Source: Hibiscus mutabilis
Lineage: Eukaryota; Streptophyta; Magnoliopsida; Malvales; Malvaceae
DNA length: 64,000 nucleotides
NCBI GenBank assembly: GCA_019671005.1
Contig: CM033752.1
Location: forward strand, 25,800,969-25,864,968
Direction of reading: 5' to 3'
Below are positions 1 to 9,685 of this stretch, one piece after another. Each line of letters starts with the position of its first letter. Position 1 is the first letter of the stretch. The notes beneath the pieces are model-generated. The model was not told where the DNA came from and ran no database searches. It worked only from the letters and a program-made list of their open reading frames with translations. The translations under genes and the position numbers were made by a program.

Positions 1-1000
1 ATACATTGCCTTACTGTCATGAAAAAACGTGACATTTAATAATCTATATCTGTATTATCGATGTGAGAAACAATACGAAACACGTCATATATCAAATTGA
101 AAGTGTTTGTTTAGAAGATACTAAACTAGAAAATCCACAAACTTGCCAATTATCCCTTGGCGAGTCGGTAAAACTGGCCTTCAAAGATTTAAAAGATATT
201 AGATTCGAGTCCTACATTATGTAAAATACGTGTGACATTTTTAATCGGTTTGAGTTTAGTTAATATGAAAATTATTGCATCAATTAAGTGGAAAAGAACA
301 TTAGGTGAAGCAATACTTAAACTCGCCATAAACAAAATTTCAATTCCTAAAGACATCACCCCAAACATAAAATAAAATTTAAAAAATATATATATTTAAA
401 GCAGCTTTCTCAAAGTACTTTTGAAACCTATCCACATTTTATTTTATTAATCCACCACTACGACGACTTTGTATTAATTTCTAATTCTTTCATCAATCCC
501 CAGAGAACTAATCAACTAAATAATAAAATAATTCAGTATTGTGGTGTCATTCATTTAAATTAGGCTAAACTACTTGATTAGTGACTTAATTATGAGAGGT
601 TTTAATTTGATCACTAATCTATCAATTTTGTCAATCAGGTCATGTAACTGTTGAGATGATATCAATTAAGTCACTTGTTAACCGTTAACAAATATAATTG
701 GGGTATATATAATCTTATAAATTTTATTATATTTTAAGGTTAAGGAGTTTCATTATTTTTAAAAGTGAATGTCACTATAAACTTGTTACATAGTAAATAC
801 TTATAAAGTAGAAAAAATCACGTCAACCAAAATTATTAATAAACATATTGATAAAGAAAAGGTCAAACTATGTATTAAGTTTGAATCTAATATTTCTGGA
901 CACTTTTTTTCTCTTTCTATTGTTTTGATTGTTCTTCGGAATAATTAAGCTATGAAGAGGGTTTTTAACGAGACTTTATTTTTTTAAAAAAAGTACGGTT
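1..1000. other. AT-rich intergenic DNA, no gene seen
   Basis: No open frame of note and no domain similarity that I recognise. The stretch is AT-rich with scattered short inverted segments (for example around 590-680, where AATTAAGTCACT-like words recur) that look like old transposon debris. I could not define an element boundary. Confidence 0.6.
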
Positions 1001-1314
1001 AGTACCTATACTATATATAAATTGTGAATTTAATCTTTGTATTCAAATTTGGTTAGTTTTAGTTCTCATACTTTTCAAAATTTGAAATTTTAATCCTAGC
1101 TATAATTAAATTACATGACTTAAATTATCAAATTGAACAACATTAATCAGATCTACAACTAGCATATAATATAGGGACAAATGGTAGAATATAATTTAAC
1201 AGATTTCACAGCTATTGATTGAATCAAGATTAAAATTTTAAAATTTGAAATATATAGACTAAAAATAAACAAATTAAAATACATGGACTAAGTCCACAAC
1301 TTATACATAATACA
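1001..1314. mobile_element. Fold-back (MITE-like) element with long imperfect inverted arms
   Basis: The left arm, from about 1001 to 1090, and the reverse complement of 1225-1314 align over most of their length. Both read roughly GTA..ATA...TTGTG, then TTTAAT..TTGT, then TTTCAAA..TTTTAAT. The two arms would fold into one long hairpin around a short centre. This is typical of non-autonomous DNA transposon relics in plant promoters. No clear target duplication was found, so the ends are approximate. Confidence 0.5.
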
Positions 1315-1558
1315 ATTACCGGGTATGGTACAAGTACATGGTTGAATTAATACATAAAATAGTAAATCCCCACCCCCACACCTCGACCTCTTCTTTTAAA
1401 ATACTATAATAATCATTGGCATTATTGTTCCAACAACGCCATTTTCATTTAAAAACCTTTTTATGAAAATGACATCAAACCTCTAACAATAATGCAATGG
1501 AGCTGGAGCATACCCTCATAATATTCCATCACATACATACATATCGAGTAGGTCTAGG

Positions 1559-1924
1559 GTGTGGTATGCTAGAGTGTGATTACGGTACAACATAAACCGA
1601 AAATGTTACAAAATACAGAACTTAAAATGTTACAAAATACAGAACTTAAAATGTTACCCACCAATCTAAAATGTTACACTTTTTTATAACATTTTAGATT
1701 GGTGGTCTCACGACAAATATCAATACTTATAGACAAGTTTCGATACTTACAAAAACTTAAAATATTATAAGAAGTTATAAGTATCGATACTCGAAGATAA
1801 ATTTCAATACTTAAACCACCAACCGAACCTAAAATGTTATATGAAAGTGTAATATTTTCGATTTTAAATTTTATAACATTTTCGGTTGGTACAGTACCGT
1901 AACTACACCGCGACCATGCCACAC
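1559..1924. mobile_element. MITE with ~48-bp terminal inverted repeats, 366 bp
   Basis: The element starts GTGTGGTATG at 1559 and ends CATGCCACAC at 1924. The first ~48 bp and the reverse complement of the last ~48 bp share GTGTGG.ATG, TTACGGTAC and AACCGAAAATGTTA with few mismatches. Inside it is a perfect 19-bp inverted repeat with a 10-nt spacer (arms 1658-1676 and 1687-1705), and copies of the AAAATGTTA word recur. No coding capacity. The target duplication is not obvious. It ends about 205 bp upstream of the aquaporin TATA box, so it lies in the proximal promoter and could affect that gene's expression. Confidence 0.7.
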
Positions 1925-2068
1925 TTTAAACTCGCCCGTAACAAAAACGATTGTCCATTTTCTCATAAACTACTAGTTAATTCAGTTGTCTTATGCTTAT
2001 ACATTCATATAAATTATCATAAGGCGGTTGGTCGGCTGCCAATCATGTGGTGCCTGTTAAGCCATGTA

Positions 2069-2134
2069 GGCCCATGGTCGGTGCCGGCGATGGCTCTTTT
2101 TTCTTAACCTACTATGTATTGAGCTTAATATAAA
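2069..2134 (+). promoter_or_regulatory. Core promoter of the aquaporin gene (site II motif and TATA box)
   Basis: TATAAA lies at 2129-2134, about 85 nt upstream of the start codon, leaving room for a short 5' leader. A GGCCCAT word at 2069-2075 matches the plant site II/TCP-type motif common in genes of growing tissue. The TATA call rests on sequence and spacing. The site II role is inference. Confidence 0.55.
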
Positions 2135-2218
2135 CAGCTTGTTTCTACAATGTAAACTCGCCCAAAGAAAGTTGTAGATATCTTTTGAGTACTTTCTCTT
2201 TGATTTTAGGAGCCAAAA

Positions 2219-3983
2219 ATGGTTAAGATAACTTTCGGTGGCATCGGTGATTCTTTCAGTGTTGGATCTCTAAAGGCTTATTTGGCTGAGTTTATTGCCA
2301 CCTTGCTTTTTGTCTTTGCCGGTGTTGGCTCGGCTATTGCCTATGGTGAGTGTCCCGAGTTCATCTCCCTACCACTTTGAAATTGACTAGGGATAATATT
2401 AATCATTGGTTTTAATTTTTATAGGGAAGCTCACGGCGGATGCAGCGCTAGACCCACCAGGTCTGGTGGCTGTAGCTGTGGCCCATGCATTTGCACTCTT
2501 TGTTGGGGTAGCCATTGCAGCCAACATCTCAGGTGGACATTTGAATCCTGCCGTGACCTTTGGGTTGGCAGTTGGAGGAAACATCACCATCTTAACTGGC
2601 CTTTTCTACTGGATTGCCCAATGCCTTGGCTCCATCGTTGCTTGCCTCCTTCTCCAGTTTGTCACCAACGGACTGGTATGGGATAACTATGTCATTTTTC
2701 GACATGTCTTTTTTACCAAAATCCGAAAATTCTATCTGATCCATTCAAATTTAAATATATATGACCTAATTTTGATCCGACCATAAAAAGTTTATAATCC
2801 GAATTGATTTAATCGAACTTGAAATTGACTTAAGAACTTGAAATAATCCAACCTCAAGATGATCTAATCAAAAAATTCAAAATACCCGACCGAAAAACTC
2901 AAACATAAAACTAGTTATAGGTGGATATGATTCGGTTTGGTACAATTGAATAAGCTTTTTTAAAAGCCCATCGATTTTTAGTTTGGTTAACCTTGATTTT
3001 CGATTTTTCATATTAACTTTGAGTTTTGAAATTTTGTATTTTATTTTGGTAAAACTCTGTTTTATGACTTTTAAACAATAATTGATAAAGCTCTAAAGTC
3101 TATTTCATGGATGTTACTTGAAAATATTTTTTCAAGAAAAAAAATTAATAGTTCATATATAGTACCTTTTAATTATAAAATACTTTTTCTACATCATAAA
3201 ACAAATATAATTAATTACAAATTAAATGAAAAATCAAATACGACTCAATTTGATTCGATTTGGGTAACTACAGTTTACAAATTTATGAACCATAAGCCGT
3301 CTAAACATTATAGTTCATGCCAATTTTCGATTTATCTATTTTTTTTGTTCAGCCCTTAAACTAGTATGACTTGAATTAAAATGGACTCGAATCTAAGATT
3401 AGTGCAAACCAAAATAATTCAAAAATTTTAAAATAAAAAATTATCGGATTCAAATCAACCCAACTTAAAATAAACTGGACTCCTACTATTGATGGATCTT
3501 TAATAATTTATTTAACTAGAAACGTTCCCTAAGGTCCAAGCCCCAAGGAGTATAAGAACAAATATTTGGGCCCTATTATTAACCTTCAATGGATTGAATC
3601 TTTTGCAGAGCGTACCAACCCACGGCGTTGCTGCGGGAATGAACGCGGTCGAAGGCCTTGTAATGGAGATTGTGATAACATTTGCCCTCGTCTATACAGT
3701 CTATGCCACGGCAGCTGACCCTAAAAAGGGTTCTCTTGGAATCATTGCACCCATTGCAATTGGTTTCATTGTGGGTGCCAACATCTTAGCCGTCGGTCCA
3801 TTCAGCGGTGGTTCAATGAACCCAGCCCGTTCTTTTGGACCAGCTGTGGTCAGCGGGAACTTCGCTGATAACTGGATCTACTGGGTTGGCCCGTTGATCA
3901 GTGGAGGATTAGCTGGGCTGATTTATGGTGACATTTTCATTGGCTCATATTCCGCAGCACCGGCTTCCGAGGACTATGCTTAA
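2219..3983 (+). CDS. TIP2: Tonoplast intrinsic protein, TIP2 type (aquaporin), three exons
   Basis: Exons 2219-2345, 2425-2675 and 3609-3983 join to a 250-residue protein, the usual TIP2 length. Both introns are GT..AG (79 and 933 bp), and the joins keep frame (phase 1, then phase 0). It is a six-helix membrane channel of the vacuolar membrane. The two pore NPA motifs are at residues 83-85 (in HLNPAVTFG) and 197-199 (in SMNPARSFGP). The selectivity-filter positions read His63, Ile185, Gly194 and Arg200, with the loop-C His131. This set is known for TIP2 proteins, which pass water and ammonia. The start is the first ATG after the TATA box and begins MVKITFGG, as in the family. No break or missing residue is visible, so it should be functional. 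The exact paralogue number cannot be set from this window. It is the only intact host gene seen here. Confidence 0.95.
2676..3608 (+). other. Intron 2 of the aquaporin gene
   Basis: Donor GTATGG at 2676 and acceptor TTTTGCAG ending at 3608. It is 933 bp and very AT-rich, with no coding signal. Open stretches inside it (for example 3111-3359) are chance frames. Confidence 0.85.
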
Positions 3984-4128
3984 AGTTGAAAGTTGAAAAC
4001 TGTTGTCTTAAGGTTTTTGTTTGGTCTTTAAATGCTTTGATTTTTTTTGCTTGTGGGACTTGGCTTGATGTGGGTGTTTTTCATGAATGGGAACTGAAAA
4101 AGCGTGCACTTGTTAATAAGGAAATGTA

Positions 4129-4134
4129 AATAAA
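4129..4134 (+). terminator. Poly(A) signal of the aquaporin gene
   Basis: AATAAA 146 nt downstream of the stop codon, within T-rich 3' UTR-like sequence. A plausible near-upstream element for 3' end formation. Confidence 0.55.
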
Positions 4135-4931
4135 CCTAGTTGGCTTATGCATATTTCCCTTCATTATCCTATCCTCTTTCTCTAATTTGGATTATAATTT
4201 TTCTTTTCAATAATCTCAAGGTCATTAATTACAATATAGTATATGTTTACTTTTTCTTAACAATTTGATAAAACATACACTTTGCAGATAAAGTTGTTTG
4301 AATACGGGCCTCTTAGGATGCATATTATATTCTTTTTTACTGAGACCACTTGTTAATTACGATTATAAATCTTTATATATAATCAGGGATTGACCTAGAG
4401 GGGGTTGAAAAGGGCGGTTGCCTAAAAATTTGTAATCCCTATATTATTTATAATATTTTAAGAAAACTTTTATGTAATTCCTATTAAAAATCTATTTTCG
4501 CCCCTAAAATTTTATAAGTTCGCATTCTAAAATTTTATAAGTTCGCTCTCAAACATTAACTTTTGTGTCCATACATATTTAAGTTTGGGAATTGAGTTGT
4601 ATGTTGTTAGAAACTTTATATAAGCCCAAGTCGCATGCTCATTCAGGGCAGAATTACTTTAGTTGCATTTTTATTTTTCAAACGATTTTGGTATTTGATT
4701 CCTTTACATAACGTGTGAAGTGATTGAGTTAGATCTGCTTCAGAGTGAAGTTGAGCTGACACTTGGTGCTTGGTGTGGGCACATAAATTTTAAAAAAGGG
4801 TTATAGTTAGTGGATCTCTTTTTCTAAAAGGAAAGAAGTGGTGGCACGTGGCATACTTTTTTGAACCCAACTACTCGTGGGCAAAACATGATTTGTAATT
4901 TATTTTTAATCCCCTTACACTAAGATAAACC

Positions 4932-5080
4932 CTTTTAGTTTCACATCAATATTATTAGCGGTTAAATGCAGCTTTCGAAATGACGGAATTTGATGAAAAA
5001 GTTTTAAAAGGCCAATTTAATTTCGCAAAATCTTTTTAGCTTCACATCAATATTATTAGGGGTTAAATGCAGCTTTCAAA
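4932..5080. repeat. Direct repeat of ~49 bp, 100 bp apart
   Basis: Copies at 4932-4980 and 5032-5080 share CTTTTAG.TTCACATCAATA followed by TTATTAG.GGTTAAATGCAG with only a few changes. They look like a local duplication, or two ends of a lost insertion. Confidence 0.7.
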
Positions 5081-6333
5081 GTGGTCAAAAACCACCCAAG
5101 AAATCCTCTATTCTCAATCATATTGATGTGTCCATATCTTAGGGCTCCCCAAGTGAAAGGAAAAGGATAGAGATGTGATGACAACATACTACATTTATTG
5201 ATTCAAATCTAATCCCATGACCCTTCCAAAAATGCACTGCTGTTAATCGATAGACCCACTTCCTTTTAATACTAGGGGCCAGTAAATATCCTTATAATAC
5301 CATACAATTAAATTTTAAGTCTTAATTCTAAATTTTAAATAATAAATATTAAAAATAATCTTACTTATAATTTTTTAAACTCTAACCTTAAACTTTAATC
5401 TTAAACCCTAAAGTTTTTTTTTTTAAATTTACGAACATAGAAAGGGACAAAAAAGCATAAAATTTTTATTGATTTCTCATACGTAATTTTCAGCAGACCT
5501 GCATATATTCAAAATCGGCGGTAGTTTACGGATATAATAAAAATAATGCATATTAAACTTCCAACATTTAAATTTATCGAATACTTAAAATTAATAATTA
5601 TTAAAAAGAATATCTATAAAAAAACTAAAAATGAAAATAACCGGAACATGAAAGGCTCAGTTCTCTGTTAAAAGCTTCCAAAATAATAATAATAATAAAA
5701 AAAGAAAACAGGTTTTTACCATTTTAACAGATTTTTCTAGGTTCTTGATTTCTACTTTTCTATTGGTTTTTTTGTAGATCCTCTAATTTTTTATTCAATA
5801 TATTTAGTTCAACTGTTGACCAATCAATTTATGTTCAACTGGGAACAATTAATGTAAGCCTTATTCTAAGAGTGTTACATTTCTACTCGAATGATTTTTT
5901 TATTCTGAACAAGTCTTCAAATACATTAACAGCTAAGGTATACAATACTCATATTGCATATACTAGCAAAGGAGACACTTAGACTTATATGATGTGAGCT
6001 AAGATGATATGTAATTAAATTTTGTTTTTTATCTATTAATTATATAATTATTTAAGTTATTGAGTCATTCTACTAAAGTACAATAATCACATTCTCACAC
6101 ATATAAAATTATTGATAGCTATGTTTATTTGTAGCTTTTGTCCAACGATCTTATCATAAACATTACACTCATAAGATATTTGTGATAACTTTTGATTGCA
6201 TCCGTTAATATGGTTTGATCACTTTTATCTCAATATTCTATTATAAATCATATGATGAAAATGATTATTATACAACATAGTAATTAAATCATTCATTGAT
6301 AGCTTTATAAATGATTTTGATATTACATATTCT

Positions 6334-6483
6334 CTTTTTTTTGAAATTATTTTTTTGGAACAATTTTTACCTAGGGGAGGATGAAGGGGAATTTTGATCA
6401 TTATGGATATTGAACCCACAACCAAGGGAATGAGAGAGTGTCAACTGAGAGCTTTAATCACCTACTCTAGAGATTATTGACTA
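6334..6483 (-). mobile_element. SINE-like insertion
   Basis: On the minus strand, 6405-6423 reads GGTTGTGGGTTCAATATCC, close to an RNA polymerase III box B. A box-A-like AGCTCTCAGTTGAC lies about 20-30 nt before it. The minus-strand 3' end is A-rich (plus strand TTTTTTTT near 6334-6355). Short length, internal pol III boxes and an A-rich tail together point to a tRNA-derived SINE. The family was not identified, and the box A match is loose. Confidence 0.5.
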
Positions 6484-6495
6484 ATATTACATATT

Positions 6496-7259
6496 ATTTT
6501 TTTTGAAATTTAAAGCGATACTGAATTTTATTGAAACAAAAGAAGGTACAACTATAACAATACAACCACACAAAGAAAGGAAATTAGGGACTATGTCCAC
6601 CAAAACCTAACAAAGAAACAATGAAAACCTAGTCGCAATGACAGCTGAAGCCTTCTTTTGAATCTGAAGCCCATCATTCATAGTAATCCAGTAACATCAA
6701 TAGTACTCCTTTGTCTCTATCCATCTAGACGCTTTTTAAATGATGAAGGAGGGGCGAGCGGACCAAAGCAAACTTACGGCTACTTCGCAAAAACAGATCT
6801 GAATACATCAACAAACAACCACAGTAAAGGGATCTAACCTTTGAAAGAGCGCCGATAATTACAAATCAGATACGAGTGATGTGAGAATCTCTACATGATC
6901 ACATATCTACTGTAGAGGTAAGCGAATAATATGCAATAATGCAGAGGAGACGTGCCACAAGTGCAGGTGAAAGCGTGCCACAAAGGCAGACGAAATTGCG
7001 CAAATATGCGAAAAGAAAAGAATCAAACAAAAGAGATATTTATTAAAAATTAGGATATAAACTATGATAAAACTGAATAAAATAAGAAAATAAAGTAGGA
7101 TATAAGAACGCAAGGCGAGAGATGAACACCGGCGGTCGACTACCAGCACTAAAGCTGGTGTCGCCGCCGGTAAAATTAAATGAAAGAAAAAAAAAGACTG
7201 GCGGCTAGAGAATTTTTTTGAGAGAAACTCTAATTATTCTCTATTTTTTTATTTTTAAC
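6496..7259 (-). mobile_element. Truncated LINE-like (non-LTR) retroposon
   Basis: On the minus strand the segment begins with a GC-richer leader (CTCTAGCCGCCAG, then GGCGGCGACACCAGC). It ends with CAATAAAATTCAGTATCGC and an A-run at the left edge (plus-strand TTTTTTTT at 6497-6504). The AATAAA signal is plus-strand TTTATT at 6527-6532. Leader plus 3' end without endonuclease or reverse transcriptase indicates an internally deleted LINE copy or a non-autonomous derivative. The flanks carry the shared target duplication. No protein is encoded. Confidence 0.55.
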
Positions 7260-7280
7260 GATTTCGATATTACATATTCT

Positions 7281-8278
7281 TAAAAGTAATTTTTTGTAAA
7301 ATGGGAAATATCCAACTTTAAATTAAAATTTTGTTCAAGTACTTCAAATAATTTTCGCAACCAATTGTTTCAAATGCCCAAGTATTTTGGCTTTAATGAT
7401 ACACTTAAAACATCTTCAAAAAGTCAAAAACTGTTCAAATTTAAAAAAAACGGAAGAAAGTTTTGACACTTTCTAAGAAGTTACGAAACCCCTTTAAGAG
7501 TTTCGATACTTCAATTAAAGTTTTGATACTACGATTTCAGAGAGCTTTAAAGTTTTGATACTTCTGTATAGTTTCAAAACTTTTACAAGAGTTTCAAAAT
7601 TCTTGCTTAAGTTTTTATACTCTAGACTCCAACGATCAAATTTTTGATTTCCTTCTCGAAGAGTTTAATACTCTTTGAGAAGTTTCAAAATTTCTGTACA
7701 GGTGAAAATTAAATGCATAAATTTACGGCTTTCAACAACTCTAAAGTTTCTCCAAATAACTAGAAATTAAGTAGTGGGTATAAAATGGACCTCCAAACAG
7801 TAGAAAACAATTAAGAAAGCTTTACCAAACATCCAAGTGCACAAAATATCCAACTTTGTATTCATTAGTATCTTTCTTTCATTGAACACCAATTTGATAT
7901 TCATCGTAATTTTTATTCTAGTGTTCTTGGCTGAGTGAACTTAAATTGAGCAAACAAATTTCCTTGTGAGGTGTTTCATATTTTGTAAATTTGTACATAT
8001 TTAGGAAAGAGTGTTCTCAAGATTTTGGGTATAAATCTTGAGGGTTTCTGGTAAGGTTACACCTTGTCCTTAAAGGTTGAACAAATTAGTGAATTTATGA
8101 AATCCTTAATGTGGATAGCTAGGCTAGTAGATGTAGACTTCATTGAGGAAGTTAAATCACTATAAATAATTTGTGCAATTTTTTCAATTTCTTGCAAAAT
8201 ATTTGGTACACATTAATTGTTTGGTAACATGTTGATTTTTTGGTTTTCAAAGAAACAAAAAATAATGTTGCATTATCA
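7281..8278. other. Probable Copia LTR/leader debris, no gene
   Basis: The stretch precedes a Copia RNase H remnant. It holds many variants of AGTTTYGATACTT (7455-7690), then leader-like text (around 8100-8160 GTGGATAGCTAGGCTAGTAG) that resembles the end of Copia LTRs. I cannot place exact LTR ends, and no paired LTR was found. Confidence 0.35.
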
Positions 8279-8614
8279 ATGACCGAGTCAAAATATATTT
8301 TGGTCATTAGTTGTTGTGCACAAGTTGTATGGATGAAACAACTTTTTTTTATTATGGAATTGATGTTGGTACGATTCCTATTAAGTATGGCAATATAAGT
8401 GTCAATTTGTCTCACTAAAAATCTCATCTAACATTCTAGAACCAAATATATTGAAATTATGCATCATTTAAATAGAGATCATGTCCTCAAAGACGGTATA
8501 GTTCTAGAATATGTAAACATTTTATATCAACCAGATGACATTTTTACTAAACAATTAGATAAAGAGAGGTTTTGCATATTTAGGAGAGACTTAGGTTTTA
8601 CCAACCTACCTTAA
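8279..8614 (+). pseudogene. Ty1/Copia RNase H remnant (3' end of pol)
   Basis: Conceptual translation across frame shifts gives a SCCAQVVWMKQ block, then IPIKYGN, then HSRTKYIEIMHH, VLEYVN and PDDIFTKQLDKERF, ending at TAA 8612-8614. This is the order seen at the C-terminal RNase H of plant Copia elements. At least one stop and two frame shifts are present, and the rest of gag-pol is missing. It is an old deletion relic unrelated to the Gypsy nest that follows. Confidence 0.75.
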
Positions 8615-8635
8615 TGTTGCATGTAATAATTGATG

Positions 8636-8898
8636 CACAGTTATGCAAGTATACACGTAGAATGAGTAATAAAGTGATGAGTAAGATCATCTATATAGAG
8701 ATTGATTGAGAAAATTGTTCAAGATATTGTACGCAAAAGTAACAAATAATGGTGGGTGTAGTGACAAGAAATTAAAGTAAGGAACTAAATAAAAGTAATT
8801 TAAAAGGAAGAAAAGTTACTTCAAATATGTCACAACATAGAAACCAGTACCGAGAACAAGGAAACTATGAGATATATGACCAAACATGCTAGGTTCAC
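8636..8898. repeat. Athila-like LTR scrap and unassigned DNA
   Basis: 8636-8710 reads TTATGCAAGTATACACGTAG, then AGTAATAAA, then ATAGAGATTGATTG. This parallels the outer part of element G's LTR (TTGTGCAAGTATACACGTTG, ATAGTATAAAAG, ACAGGGATTGG). It is likely a diverged fragment of a related LTR. The remainder up to 8898 has no recognisable content. Confidence 0.4.
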
Positions 8899-9685
8899 TG
8901 TAACACCCCCTTCCCGGTCTGGTAGGAATCTAGGTTAAAAAGCGTTACCGGTGAACAATACGGTGAACAGTTTAATAATCTCGATGACTTGGACTGTAAA
9001 TAGTGATTTAATAACTCTAATTCGATGCCATGATTAGCTTATGGTCAACGTAAATTCGATCAAATTATAATCAAAGACCATTTAACAACTTATGTAAGTT
9101 TAAGGACTAAATCATAATTCTTTCAAATTCTAGGGACTTCTCAATAATCGGACTTACTAATGTAAAATTCCTTGCTTGACTAACTTGCATATAAAATTTC
9201 AAGGGTTTTGGAAACCATTTACACTTCCAATTAATCTATATTCGATTCAGTGACCAATTTGCAATATTTTAAAATTTGATAACTAACTTAACTAATTCAC
9301 CTGTATTGGTACTGGTACTCATAAGGCCGTATCGATACGCCCCTAAATTAATTTCTTTTGAACCTGAATGTGGTATCAGTACGCAACATACCGTACCGAT
9401 ACGAGGAATTTAGTGCCTCTGTATTGGTATGAGACCTTTATCGTACCGGTACGCAATCCTTGATTCCCAAATTGAGTCATCAAGGAGTATCGATACGACA
9501 CTACTCGTACCGATAGCCGTACTAAAGTAAAATTCCAGTGTTGATTTGGCGTATCGATACCCCTATAGCCGTATCAGCACACCTCAATGCCTTATAACAA
9601 TTTTGCATGCTTGTATCAATACGACATCACCCGTACCAGTACTCACAGATGAACATTGCCCAAAATGGCCTATCAGTACCAGTAT
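8899..9685 (-). repeat. Element A 3' LTR, outer segment
   Basis: Starts TGTAACACC on the plus strand (end of the LTR on the minus strand) and matches 35208 onward. Between 9304 and 9680 it carries about nine variants of the palindrome GTAYCGRTAC, including CGTATCGATACG at 9328-9339 and CGTACCGGTACG at 9442-9453. It is cut at 9685 by element B. Confidence 0.8.

Larger units (their letters stand above)
3984..6312. other. 3' flank and intergenic DNA without a gene
   Basis: AT-rich, with no supportable gene. It holds the aquaporin 3' UTR, a ~49-bp direct repeat (4932-5080), degenerate TAAACCCTAAA-like text near 5330-5420, and SSR-like AATAAT near 5685. Origin otherwise unknown. Confidence 0.6.
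6313..7280. repeat. Three copies of one target sequence around two retroposons
   Basis: The words at 6313-6333 and 7260-7280 agree at 20 of 21 bases (GATTT.GATATTACATATTC). The core ATATTACATATT appears a third time at 6484-6495. The copies bracket a SINE-like block and a LINE-like block, as expected of target-site duplications from two insertions into the same site. Confidence 0.65.
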
